64,000 nucleotides of DNA from Glutamicibacter nicotianae (GTDB lineage Bacteria > Actinomycetota > Actinomycetes > Actinomycetales > Micrococcaceae). The position numbers and the translations under genes were made by a program. Where the stretch lies: NCBI RefSeq assembly GCF_006539525.1, contig NZ_BJNE01000002.1:310001-374000 (forward strand), read 5' to 3'. This document shows positions 41,811 to 50,321 of the stretch, one piece after another. The first letter of the stretch is position 1. Each line of letters begins with the position of its first letter. Below the pieces are notes generated by a model. That model was given only the letters and a program-made list of their open reading frames with translations. It was not told the origin of the DNA and made no database searches.

Positions 41811-42493
41811 AGCTTCGTGTGCTTGCCGCCGGTGCTGCCATGGTGGCAGCCCTTCCCGGAGTGGTGATCTTCTGGGCAGCTCCCGCCTCGGGCGCGGAAA
41901 CGGAACAGGGCCTGAGCTACAGCTTGGACGGCCAAGCCTATTCCGATGTCCCTCCGCCGGTATTCGAGGGCATCCCGGCTTTGGTGCCAGGCGATGAATC
42001 CACGAGGTATTTGTGGATCCGCAACGACCGCGAGTCGGATATCGAAGTTCGCATCCGGCCGGTCGAGCCTGAAGCATCAACCAGGATCTATTTCGAAACA
42101 GCCGGTGCCTCCGTCGTCCGGCTGGAACCGGACCAAGCTGCGGAAATTGGGCTGCAGGTCGGACTGCCTTGGTCGTCGGGAAATGGGCCGCAGGGCCAGC
42201 AGGTGCCTTCGCTGCAGGTGCGCATCGATGCAGTCGAAGTGGCAGACAGTGATGGGCCAGCACCAGATCCATCGCAGCCGCCGCGCGATGAGGAGCCGCC
42301 AGACGGCGATGAGCCGAGGGAAGAATCGCCGCAATCGGATCCCCGAGAACGGCACGATGACCTGGCAGACACCGGATCCAACGGTGCATCTTTGCTTGCG
42401 GCTGCAGGCATCGTGGGCCTCGCGGGCTTGGTGCTGCTGGCCGTGCGGCGCAAGAATCAAAATGAACTTGAAGCGGATGGAGTGGAACGATGA
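41807..42493 (+). CDS. Sortase-anchored (LADTG) cell-wall protein
   Basis: 228 residues. A signal peptide (about 1-29) is followed by a beta domain (35-145), a Pro/Glu/Asp-rich spacer (150-185), the LADTG motif at 186-190, a hydrophobic helix and a basic tail RRK. This is the layout of a cell-wall-anchored protein, with the LAxTG form used by class E sortases in Actinobacteria. No sortase gene is in the window. In the operon it may anchor the fibre built from the SipW-dependent proteins. Confidence 0.83.
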   Translation: MKLRVLAAGAAMVAALPGVVIFWAAPASGAETEQGLSYSLDGQAYSDVPPPVFEGIPALVPGDESTRYLWIRNDRESDIEVRIRPVEPEASTRIYFETAGASVVRLEPDQAAEIGLQVGLPWSSGNGPQGQQVPSLQVRIDAVEVADSDGPAPDPSQPPRDEEPPDGDEPREESPQSDPRERHDDLADTGSNGASLLAAAGIVGLAGLVLLAVRRKNQNELEADGVER

Positions 42494-43065
42494 GTGACCT
42501 TTCAATGCGCGTCAAGGCAATTTTGTCCTTGGGCATCCTCGTGGGATTCGGCGCCGTCTCGACGCTGGCCTCGTGGACCGGGGAGGCGACGGCTACCTCG
42601 GATATCAGCACGGCCACCGTTACGCTGGGAGTTGGCGCCACCTCGGGTACCGCCACCACGGCCAGCTACCAGATGCCCATCACCGGCAACAACCTGTTTC
42701 CCGGATCGACATCGGCATCCGTAGTGACCGTGAAGAACACCGGATCCATCTCGGCACCTTACGTCTTCGCTGGACGAATCACCGGATCGGGCAGTACCGC
42801 GCTGGGGACGGCGCTCAATATCGTTGTGAAAACTGGTGCCACGGTCAGCGGCAGGGGCTCCAGCGTCACCTGCTCGGGCGGTACCGCGCTGCTGACAAAA
42901 AACGCTTGCTCCCAGTTCGGCAGTGCCACGGCCTCCAGGCCCTTGGCCTCCGGAGGCAGCGAAACCCTGTGTGTCCAGTACTCGCTGCCGGTGACTGCCT
43001 CAAATACGCTGCAGGGGGCCACGACGACAATCGCCATGGACTTCACCTCGACGGTGGGATCCTGA
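42490..43065 (+). CDS. Alternate-type signal-peptide surface protein 3
   Basis: 191 residues. An N-terminal helix (10-26) ends in ASWTGE (27-32), again the alternate-type motif. The mature part is Ser/Thr/Gly-rich and beta-structured, with repeated T/S-x-V strands and two Cys pairs candidates (VTCSGG, NACSQFG, LCVQYS). It is the third TasA/camelysin-like subunit of the operon and the most Ser/Thr-rich. It overlaps the LADTG gene by 4 bases and is 1 base from the fusion gene. Confidence 0.78.
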   Translation: MSDLSMRVKAILSLGILVGFGAVSTLASWTGEATATSDISTATVTLGVGATSGTATTASYQMPITGNNLFPGSTSASVVTVKNTGSISAPYVFAGRITGSGSTALGTALNIVVKTGATVSGRGSSVTCSGGTALLTKNACSQFGSATASRPLASGGSETLCVQYSLPVTASNTLQGATTTIAMDFTSTVGS

Positions 43066-43066
43066 G

Positions 43067-44191
43067 ATGGAGTTCAACCGAACCGAAGTCCGCATAGGAT
43101 CCTCGTTGACGCTGTTCCAGCGCATCGTGCTGAATGCCTGCGCCGTTGCGGGGACCCTGTGCCTTGTCATGGCCGTGCTGGCTCTGGCATTCGGAATCAA
43201 GCCACTGGTTTTTGCTTCGGGTTCCATGGGACCGGGCATTCCCACAGGTTCTCTTGGCATCGCCGTGCCCATGGCTGCCCAGGACGCCGCGATTGGCGAT
43301 GTGGTCTCGGTCGTCAATGGCCAGGGGCACCGGATCACCCATCGGGTTATCGAGCAGGCTCCGGGCGGACTGGTGCTCAAGGGGGATGCCAATTCGGTTC
43401 CAGATGTGGAAGCATACCCGGTGGATCAGGTAGACCGGTTGATTTTCAGCGCCCCATTACTGGGGTATGCGGTGACCTGGCTCAGCCAGCCGTGGGTGTA
43501 TTTCCTTGGCGGCCTGTTGTGCGCGTACGTGTTGTTCATTGCCTTCCGACGCGATGGCCGCCGACATGGCAAGGCCGGACCGCCACGCGCAGACGGTCCG
43601 GAGACTGCAAGCGCGCCGCCTCGCCAAGCGCCGGGCGAAACGCCGACGGCGAAACGGGCCTCCAACAGCTCTCGGGTGATCGCCGTACTCGCTGTGGCGG
43701 CATTGCTGGGCACGATCGCCCTGCAGGGGCCGAAAGCCGAAGTTACCCAGGCGGCCTTCACCGGTTCAGCCACCGCATCATCCGCTGTCCGCGCCAATAC
43801 GGTGCCGCCGGCAACAGGAACGCTGGCCTGTACCGAGTCCGGCCTGGTGCTGACCACTGCCACGGTCTCCTGGCCAGCCCAGACGCTGCCGCCTGGTGCT
43901 CGTCTGGTACTAAGGCTGCAGACCGGCACTTCCACTTTCTCGTATACGAATGTGGCGTCCGGAGCCACGTCCGCGGCCTACCGGCCAGGACTCAATTTGC
44001 TCGGGCTGGTCACGTCAAGGGGATCCATGACGATGGAACTGAAGCTGCTGGTCGTCTACACGACCGATAACAATGCCGTCACGGAAACAGGCAGCAATAT
44101 CGGGTGGAGCGCCCCAGCAGCTACCTCGCCTACGCGGACGATCGTCTACCATCCCTGGCTGCTGCTCGCCAGGGACTTCACCTGCGCTTAA
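43067..44191 (+). CDS. Signal peptidase I (SipW type) fused to an alternate-type surface domain
   Basis: 374 residues, about twice the size of a normal SipW. Residues 1-165 form a complete signal peptidase: an N-terminal helix (about 22-44), Ser53 in SGSMGPGIPTG, His92 in RITHRVIE, GDANSVPDVE and a second helix (141-160). A polar Pro/Ala-rich linker (165-200) leads to another hydrophobic helix (about 203-220) ending in AAFTGS (229-234), the same kind of cleavage motif as in the three surface proteins, and then a beta-rich extracytoplasmic domain (235-374). It is the last gene of the operon. Self-processing would release the C-terminal domain; this is inferred. Confidence 0.85.
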   Translation: MEFNRTEVRIGSSLTLFQRIVLNACAVAGTLCLVMAVLALAFGIKPLVFASGSMGPGIPTGSLGIAVPMAAQDAAIGDVVSVVNGQGHRITHRVIEQAPGGLVLKGDANSVPDVEAYPVDQVDRLIFSAPLLGYAVTWLSQPWVYFLGGLLCAYVLFIAFRRDGRRHGKAGPPRADGPETASAPPRQAPGETPTAKRASNSSRVIAVLAVAALLGTIALQGPKAEVTQAAFTGSATASSAVRANTVPPATGTLACTESGLVLTTATVSWPAQTLPPGARLVLRLQTGTSTFSYTNVASGATSAAYRPGLNLLGLVTSRGSMTMELKLLVVYTTDNNAVTETGSNIGWSAPAATSPTRTIVYHPWLLLARDFTCA

Positions 44192-44835
44192 GGCTTCCGC
44201 GAGGGCCCATTGCCTGAGTCGGCCGTGGCGTCGGCAACCTGCTGGGCGAAGGAGTCCAGCAGCATTGACAGGCCTAGCTCGAAGGTTGCCCGAGAACGGT
44301 TGCTGTCGGGCAGGTCAGCGTCCAAGGCCTCTCTGAAATAGCTCGACGACTGCGCATTCGCTTCCCACACGATCTTCGGTGCCGCCGCGTCCAACGCTGA
44401 ACCGAGCACGAAAGAGTCGACGATCGTGATGGCCTGCAGCCGCTGCTTCGGTTCGAATCCAGCCAGCGCAAAAGCTTCGGCCAGCGCGTCGTAGACCCGC
44501 AGGGTGGTGCTGTCGCGAACCGTATGACTGGTCAGCAGCGGGATCAGCCGCGGGTGCTGGGAGTATGAGGCCCAGTATTCCGTGGCAATATCCCGCACGG
44601 CTTCCTGCCAGGAGACGTTGCCCAGGTCGGGCAGTCGGATTCCAGCCATGGCCCGCCCGCGCATCAACTCGATGATTTCTCCCTTTCCCTGCACGTGGTT
44701 GTACAGGGATGAGGCTGAGACCGAAAGCACCTTGGCCAATTGCGGCACGGTGAACTCGCCATGGGCATCAACGAGCTCAAGTCCTGCATCGGCGATCGTG
44801 GTAGTGCTAAGTTTCGGCTTGGAGGGCCTGGCCAT
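44188..44835 (-). CDS. TetR-family regulator of the agmatine operon
   Basis: 215 residues from ATG 44835 (AGGAGAACTC upstream). The N-terminal HTH (about 10-55) contains FTVPQLAKVLSVSASSLYNHVQGKGEIIELMRG. The C-terminal TetR_C domain continues with VDSFVLGSALDA, similar to TetR_C_1 proteins. It is divergent from aguB; two palindromes lie between them. It probably represses aguBA and is released by agmatine or a related amine. Its stop shares TTAA with the convergent fusion gene. Confidence 0.88.
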   Translation of the reverse strand: MARPSKPKLSTTTIADAGLELVDAHGEFTVPQLAKVLSVSASSLYNHVQGKGEIIELMRGRAMAGIRLPDLGNVSWQEAVRDIATEYWASYSQHPRLIPLLTSHTVRDSTTLRVYDALAEAFALAGFEPKQRLQAITIVDSFVLGSALDAAAPKIVWEANAQSSSYFREALDADLPDSNRSRATFELGLSMLLDSFAQQVADATADSGNGPSRKP

Positions 44836-44879
44836 GAGTTCTCCTGATATTGAAGGTTCTGGATAGAGCTTACACAAAT

Positions 44880-44951
44880 AAACGAAAGTCATTCGTTAAA
44901 TCCCTTGCGCAGGAGTCGGGGAGGGCTCTAATCTGTAAACGAATAACATTC
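44880..44951. promoter_or_regulatory. Two TetR operators
   Basis: ACGAAAGTCATTCGT (44880-44894) and ACGAATAACATTCGT (44937-44951) are 15-bp palindromes with identical arms ACGAA/TTCGT and centres 57 bases apart. One lies near each of the two divergent genes, so the TetR protein should control both its own gene and aguBA. Confidence 0.85.
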
Positions 44952-44973
44952 GTTTTATCGATGGAGCTCAGCC

Positions 44974-45951
44974 ATGAAGGAAATAGTCACCTTGAGTCCG
45001 CCGGCCTCTTTGGCCCGCGTGGACGCCGCCGAGCGCGGCGAGATCACCATCGCTCTGGTCCAGCACTGCTGGCACGAAGACCCGCAGGAGCTGCGCAGCG
45101 AACTGGAGGACGGCATCGCCCGTGCGGCCAAGCATGGCGCGCGCATCGTTTTCCTGCCGGAGCTGACGTTGAGCAAGTACCCGGCCTTCGTAGTTCCCAA
45201 CCCGGACGCGGCTGATGAGTCCGCAGAAGATCTGGAGACAGGACCAACCGTCGCCTTTGCCAAGGACATGGCCGCCAAGTACCAATTGCACGTGCACATC
45301 TCGCTGTTCCGCAAGGCGCCGGCCGCCGACGGGCTGGGTTTGAACACCGCGTTGGTGCTCTCCCCGGAGGGCGGGATCGTGGCACTGACCAACAAGCTGC
45401 ACATCCCGCGCACCGCCGGGTACTACGAGGACAAGTATTTCCGCGAGGGACCCAACGAGGATCCCTACCCGGTCCACAAGATCGAAGCTCTGGACGGCCT
45501 GGCCATGGGCCTGCCGACCTGCTGGGACGAGTGGTTCAGCGAGCCGCCGCGCATCTATTCGCTGGCCGGGGCGGACCTGCTGGCCTATCCGACGGCCATC
45601 GGTTCCGAACCGGACCATCCGGATTTCGACACAGAACCGCTGTGGCGCCAGGCCATTATCGGCAACGGCATCGCCAACGGGCTGTTCATGGTGGTGCCCA
45701 ACCGCTGGGGCGACGAGGGTGCACTGACCTTCTACGGCTCCTCCTTCATCTCCGATCCGTACGGCCGCATCCTGGCCCGCGCCCCGCGCGACGAATCAGC
45801 AGTGCTGGTGGCCACCTTGGACCTGGATGCCCGCCGCGACTGGCTCACGCTCTTCCCGTTCCTGCGCACCCGCCGCCCGGAAACCTACGGCGCGCTCACC
45901 GAAGCCCGCACCGAGTCCGGCCTGGGAAAGCTGGGGCATTCCCATGCCTGA
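44974..45951 (+). CDS. aguB: N-carbamoylputrescine amidase
   Basis: 325 residues of the nitrilase superfamily. The catalytic triad is visible: Glu in FLPELTLSKYP, Lys in TNKLHIPRTAGYYE and Cys in LPTCWDEWFSEPPR. The continuation YFREGPNEDPYPV is typical of carbamoylputrescine amidases. It hydrolyses N-carbamoylputrescine to putrescine, CO2 and ammonia. A slightly extended N-terminal tail precedes the fold. It overlaps aguA by 8 bases in the same operon. Confidence 0.9.
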   Translation: MKEIVTLSPPASLARVDAAERGEITIALVQHCWHEDPQELRSELEDGIARAAKHGARIVFLPELTLSKYPAFVVPNPDAADESAEDLETGPTVAFAKDMAAKYQLHVHISLFRKAPAADGLGLNTALVLSPEGGIVALTNKLHIPRTAGYYEDKYFREGPNEDPYPVHKIEALDGLAMGLPTCWDEWFSEPPRIYSLAGADLLAYPTAIGSEPDHPDFDTEPLWRQAIIGNGIANGLFMVVPNRWGDEGALTFYGSSFISDPYGRILARAPRDESAVLVATLDLDARRDWLTLFPFLRTRRPETYGALTEARTESGLGKLGHSHA

Positions 45952-46987
45952 GTTCTTCATGCCCGCGGAAACCGATCCGCATGAACGCATCTTCATGGCT
46001 TTCCCCTCCGGCGGCTACACGCTGGGCGAGAACGAGGAACAGGCCGAAGCCGCACGCTCCGCGTGGAGCGCCGTGGCCCGCGCGGTCAGTGCCTTCACCC
46101 CGGTCACGATGGTGGTGGACCCGGCCAGCGAAGCGGCGGCCCGGCGCCACCTGGGCGATGCAGTCAGCTATGCCCTGCACCCGCTGGATGATGCCTGGAT
46201 GCGCGACTCAGGCCCGAGCTTCGTGCGCACCCCGGACGGCCAGCTGGCGGCGGTGGACTGGAACTTCAACGGCTGGGGCGCGCAGGAGTGGGCCAGCTGG
46301 GACAACGACCGGCTGGTAGCAGGCCACGCCGCCCAGCTTGCAGGCGCGGCGCACGTGCGGGCCTCGATCATCAACGAGGGAGGCGGAATCCACGTGGACG
46401 GGGAAGGCACGGTTCTGGCCACGCGCAGCGTCCAGCTGGATCCGGGCCGCAATCCGGGGAAGTCCGAAAAAGACATCGAGGCCGAATTCGCGCGGCTGCT
46501 GGGCGCCCGGAAAACCATTTGGCTTGATCGCGGGCTGAGCCGTGACAACGAGGAATTCGGCACGCGCGGGCACGTGGACATTGTCGCCTGTTTCGCCCGG
46601 CCCGGTGTTGTGCTCTTCCACGACCAGCAGGATCCGCGGCACCCGGACCATGCCATCTCCCAGGCGGTGCGCGCACGGTTGGAGCAGTCAACCGATGCCC
46701 AGGGGCGGAGCCTGGAACTCATTGCCGTGCCGGCCCCCAGAGTGCTGCGCGATGCCGAGGGTTGGGTGGACTATTCCTATATCAACCATCTGGTGACCAA
46801 TGGCGGGGTAATCGCCTGCAGCTTCGATGACCCCAACGACCAGCAGGCTGCTGGCATCCTGGCCGCCGCCTATCCCGGCCGCCAGGTGGTTGGCGTGGAT
46901 GCGCGCGAGCTGTTTGCCCGTGGCGGCGGCATCCACTGCATCACCCAGCAGGTGCCCGCAGCTGCACGGGAACAGGCGGCTAGCTGA
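45944..46987 (+). CDS. aguA: Agmatine deiminase
   Basis: 347 residues. The guanidine-modifying fold is seen in DDAWMRDSGPSFV, INEGGGIHVDGEGT and the C-terminal catalytic GGGIHCITQQVP (Cys332). It converts agmatine to N-carbamoylputrescine and ammonia, the step before AguB. The start at 45944 overlaps the aguB end. The stop overlaps the convergent SolA gene by 8 bases. No terminator is seen. Confidence 0.95.
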   Translation: MPEFFMPAETDPHERIFMAFPSGGYTLGENEEQAEAARSAWSAVARAVSAFTPVTMVVDPASEAAARRHLGDAVSYALHPLDDAWMRDSGPSFVRTPDGQLAAVDWNFNGWGAQEWASWDNDRLVAGHAAQLAGAAHVRASIINEGGGIHVDGEGTVLATRSVQLDPGRNPGKSEKDIEAEFARLLGARKTIWLDRGLSRDNEEFGTRGHVDIVACFARPGVVLFHDQQDPRHPDHAISQAVRARLEQSTDAQGRSLELIAVPAPRVLRDAEGWVDYSYINHLVTNGGVIACSFDDPNDQQAAGILAAAYPGRQVVGVDARELFARGGGIHCITQQVPAAAREQAAS

Positions 46988-48155
46988 TGCCGGCCGCGCG
47001 GCGGCGCTGCAGGAAGACTGGCTTCGCCACCGTGCGGTTCGCCGAGAACTTCGGTTCGGCCGTGCGCCGGCCCAAGGCCAGCTCGGCCAGGTGCTCGCCG
47101 ATGGCGGGCACGAACTTGAAGCCGTGGCCGCTGAACCCTGCGCCGACGGTGATCGGACCAAGCGAGTCGAGGATGAAGTGCTCGTCCTCGGTATTAGCGT
47201 AGGTGCAGGACACCGTCTCATAGCGCGAGGGATCGACCCCTGGAAGCCAGCGTTCCGCGTAGTCCTGCAGCCCGCGCAGCTGTTCCCCGCTGGCTTGGTG
47301 CGGGCGGTGCTCTGGATCAATGATCTGCCCGGAGCCGTGCCAGCCCACCTTGATGCCTTCGCCGGGGGTGCGCATCCCGTAGACGGGACCGAAAATCCGT
47401 GAACCGATATCCCGGTTCGGGTCCAGGATGTGGTTGAATCCGGGCCAGTGCGCAGGCAGGTCCTTCTGCGCGAAATGCACCGGATGCTCTTCGGTGACGT
47501 GGATGGCCGGCAGCCTGAGCGCAGCACCGAGCAGCGACCGGGTCCAAGCGCCCGCCGTGACAATTGCATGGCGGGCCCGGATGCGCGAGCTGGTTCCCCG
47601 GTGCTGGACCTGGACCTCGACACGGTCATCGGCAAGCACCTGGAGGCTTGCCACCTGGTACCCATGCTCCACGGACGCACCCTCGGCAACTGCCAGCTGC
47701 TGCAGAGAGGACACAGCGAGGTCGGCGTTGATCTGGCCGCCAGAGGGGATATGCAGGACTTCGGTCTCGAACTTCATGCCAGCGAAACGCTCTTCCGCAG
47801 CTTCAAGGGACAGCAGCTCGCTGCCGAAACCTGCCTGACCCAGCACCTCGTGCATGGCGCGCTGCGCTTCAACGATTCCGTGATTGACCAATCCGGTGCG
47901 CGTCAGGAGCGGCTTGCCGGAGCGTTGCGAGATCTCATCCCACAAGGTATTGGAGCGCTGCAGCAGGCGCAGGTACTCGGGTTCGGCGTAGGCAGGATTG
48001 AAATTGCGGGTGGCCCCGTGCGAAGCGCCTTCCCGATGCCCCGGAGCAAAACGCTCAATCAGCAGCACCTCGTGTCCGCCATTGGCCAGGGACCACGCGG
48101 CGGCCGAGCCCATCGCCCCGCCGCCAATTACCAGGAAATCCACGTCATTGCGCAT
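46980..48155 (-). CDS. solA: N-methyl-amino-acid oxidase (SolA / monomeric sarcosine oxidase family)
   Basis: 391 residues, the family's usual length. FAD Rossmann motif FLVIGGGAMGSAAAWSLANGG at the N-terminus, the region ASHGATRNFNPAYAEPEY, and the Cys in SCTYANTEDEHFILD that binds the flavin covalently are intact. Members oxidise sarcosine, N-methyl-L-tryptophan or similar secondary amines with O2. The exact substrate is not predictable. It is convergent with aguA and divergent from the TauE gene. Confidence 0.85.
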   Translation of the reverse strand: MRNDVDFLVIGGGAMGSAAAWSLANGGHEVLLIERFAPGHREGASHGATRNFNPAYAEPEYLRLLQRSNTLWDEISQRSGKPLLTRTGLVNHGIVEAQRAMHEVLGQAGFGSELLSLEAAEERFAGMKFETEVLHIPSGGQINADLAVSSLQQLAVAEGASVEHGYQVASLQVLADDRVEVQVQHRGTSSRIRARHAIVTAGAWTRSLLGAALRLPAIHVTEEHPVHFAQKDLPAHWPGFNHILDPNRDIGSRIFGPVYGMRTPGEGIKVGWHGSGQIIDPEHRPHQASGEQLRGLQDYAERWLPGVDPSRYETVSCTYANTEDEHFILDSLGPITVGAGFSGHGFKFVPAIGEHLAELALGRRTAEPKFSANRTVAKPVFLQRRRAAGIS

Positions 48156-48257
48156 TCCTACAGCGTAGAACTCCAGATGAAGCGTGCTCCATTCAAATGA
48201 CTCATTGGCCGTGGACTAACGTAATAGTGGACAGCGACGAGGGATAGCGGAGACAGC

Positions 48258-49007
48258 GTGGAGCAGGGCGTGCAATTAGCGGCGATCATTGGCTTGGCGG
48301 CCGCAGTCTTCGTGGGTGCCTCCACACAGCGTATTTCCGGCATGGGATTCGCACTGGTTTCCTCGCCCCTCCTGGTGATGGTGCTGGGGCCGCACGAAGG
48401 TGTCATGCTGGTCAACTTGCTCGGCGCCTGCAGCAGCCTGCTGATCTTTGCGCAGGTCTTTCGGCAAGTCGAATACCGGAAAGTCGCTTTCATGCTCATC
48501 CCCGCCATGCTCATGACCATTCCCGGGGCGTGGGTGGCGAACTCGCTGGATGGGCCATGGCTGAACATCGGCATTTCCTTCATGGTGATCCTCGCACTGT
48601 GCTCCAGCTTCATGATCCGGAACCTCGCCATGGCCCAAAGCAGGGGATTGGCTATTGGCGCAGGGGCTGTCTCCGGATTCATGTCCGTGACTGCCGGGGT
48701 CTCCGGTCCAGCCATTGCCGGATATGCGGTAGCCAGCCGCTGGCCGCAAGCCCAATTCGCCATCTCCGTGCAGCTCTATTTCCTGGTGCTGTCCTTGACG
48801 TCGCTGATCGCCAAGGGCGGCATGCCGCAGCTGCATTGGCAGCAATGGGGTGCCTGCTTCGGCGCGATGGTGCTGGGCATCGTGCTGGGCAATTTTCTGG
48901 CCCCGAGGATTGCGCAGAAGTTCAGCCGCGCCTTCGTGGTGCTGATTGCCTTCAGCGGCGCGGTGAGCCTGATGGCCAGCGGCTTGCTCGCGTTGTCCTC
49001 GAACTAG
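48258..49007 (+). CDS. TauE/SafE-family membrane protein (sulfite or organic-anion exporter)
   Basis: 249 residues with about eight hydrophobic helices, from a GTG at 48258. RISGMGFALVSSPLLVMVLGPHEGVMLVNLLGA is the first TauE repeat and FMSVTAGVSGPAIAGYAVASRWPQAQFAISVQLYFLVLS the second. Family members export sulfite, sulfoacetate or other small anions. No sulfur genes are near, so the substrate is unknown. Confidence 0.88.
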   Translation: MEQGVQLAAIIGLAAAVFVGASTQRISGMGFALVSSPLLVMVLGPHEGVMLVNLLGACSSLLIFAQVFRQVEYRKVAFMLIPAMLMTIPGAWVANSLDGPWLNIGISFMVILALCSSFMIRNLAMAQSRGLAIGAGAVSGFMSVTAGVSGPAIAGYAVASRWPQAQFAISVQLYFLVLSLTSLIAKGGMPQLHWQQWGACFGAMVLGIVLGNFLAPRIAQKFSRAFVVLIAFSGAVSLMASGLLALSSN

Positions 49008-49076
49008 CGCAAAGACCTTTTCCGCGGAGGATGGCCGGGCTGCGGGCAGTACACGTTCTTCAATGAAAATGAGAGA

Positions 49077-50261
49077 ATGTACTACGTGCATTCCCAATAT
49101 CCCGATGTCACTCTCAGCAGGCGAGTCACCGAACTGGACATCGAGCGACGTGCTCTATGGGCCGGCCTGATCTGTTCCCTCTTCGGGCTGGTTGTCGGGC
49201 TCATCATCTTCGCCGGTGAACGTCCGCCTCTCTTTGGCGATCTGTCGGTAGGCATTGTTTCAGCCGTCTGTGGTGCTGTCTCGGCCGGAGCCAGCAGCGC
49301 CTATGCGTTCCGCACCATGCTCCGGGCCCGCGAGACGTGGCTGAAGAGGATCCCCGCATGGCGCCAGATGGTTACTGCCCTTGGCCTCGTCTTGGTGCAC
49401 GTAGCCAGCACCATCATGATCATGCTGGTCGTGTTCCACCTGCTCCAACAGGCTTTCTACGGGCTGCATCTGGACGTGCTCGCAGGGGCTCTGGCAGTCA
49501 GCGTATCCACGGGCATCAGCGCCTACCTGTCCCTGGAGGCCACCGCGCGGATCAATGCGGAGTCCCTGTCAGTGGTGCTGGGGATCTTCATGTGCGCCGG
49601 TGTGCTGATCAGCATGCTGCTGGCCGAAGACCAGAACTGGTGGCGGAGCATGTTCTCGTCGCTGGGGACCACGCAAGCCGGCATGGGGTCCTTCTGGACT
49701 TTCAATCTCACCCTGGTGATTTCCGGCTTGGTGCTCGCTGCCTTCACCGAGTTCCTGACCCGCGACCTGGTCCGCCTGGCACAGACCTACCGTTGCCGCC
49801 CTGCGTTGGAACGCTACAAGATTGCACGCATGGTGCGTCCTCGTCCGAAGCTGGTGCGCTGGTGCCTGCTGCTTGTCTCCATGGGCATTATCGGCATCGG
49901 TTTGGTTCCCTTCGACGTGGCCATGGAGGTGCATTCGGCCTTTGTGCAGATGGTCTCGGTAGCCATGATCTTCCTGCTGCTGGGCACTATCGTGCTGCTG
50001 CCTGGCTACCCGGTGGTGTTTCATCTGCTGTCCTATGCGGCCATCGGCGCGATCTGGGGCGCCTTCCAGTTGTGGAACCAATGGTCTTATTACAACCTGA
50101 CCGGTTTCGAGCTGTCGGTGGTGGCCATCATGTTCAGCTGGATCTCGGTCTTCATCCGCACCACCTCGGCCATGACGCAGGATCGCTCCGAACCCCGGAC
50201 CACCCATTCGCCATCCGAGCTGGAAAAGGCGAAGAAGAAGCCAGCGGCCAAGGGCGACTGA
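49077..50261 (+). CDS. Multi-pass membrane protein, DUF998-like
   Basis: 394 residues with about eight to nine hydrophobic helices; a positively charged loop (KIARMVRPRPKL) and a Lys-rich tail (EKAKKKPAAKGD) mark the cytoplasmic face. The stretch WWRSMFSSLGTTQAGMGSFWTFNLTLVISGLVL resembles the DUF998 family, otherwise I recognise no motif. It lies 60 bases upstream of the GPP34 gene on the same strand, so the two may be co-transcribed. Function unknown. Confidence 0.6.
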   Translation: MYYVHSQYPDVTLSRRVTELDIERRALWAGLICSLFGLVVGLIIFAGERPPLFGDLSVGIVSAVCGAVSAGASSAYAFRTMLRARETWLKRIPAWRQMVTALGLVLVHVASTIMIMLVVFHLLQQAFYGLHLDVLAGALAVSVSTGISAYLSLEATARINAESLSVVLGIFMCAGVLISMLLAEDQNWWRSMFSSLGTTQAGMGSFWTFNLTLVISGLVLAAFTEFLTRDLVRLAQTYRCRPALERYKIARMVRPRPKLVRWCLLLVSMGIIGIGLVPFDVAMEVHSAFVQMVSVAMIFLLLGTIVLLPGYPVVFHLLSYAAIGAIWGAFQLWNQWSYYNLTGFELSVVAIMFSWISVFIRTTSAMTQDRSEPRTTHSPSELEKAKKKPAAKGD

Positions 50262-50321
50262 GCCTGAATATCCGTCGCAAGGCTGAAGAATTCCTCCAGT
50301 GCGGGCCGGTAGCCTGAGAAT

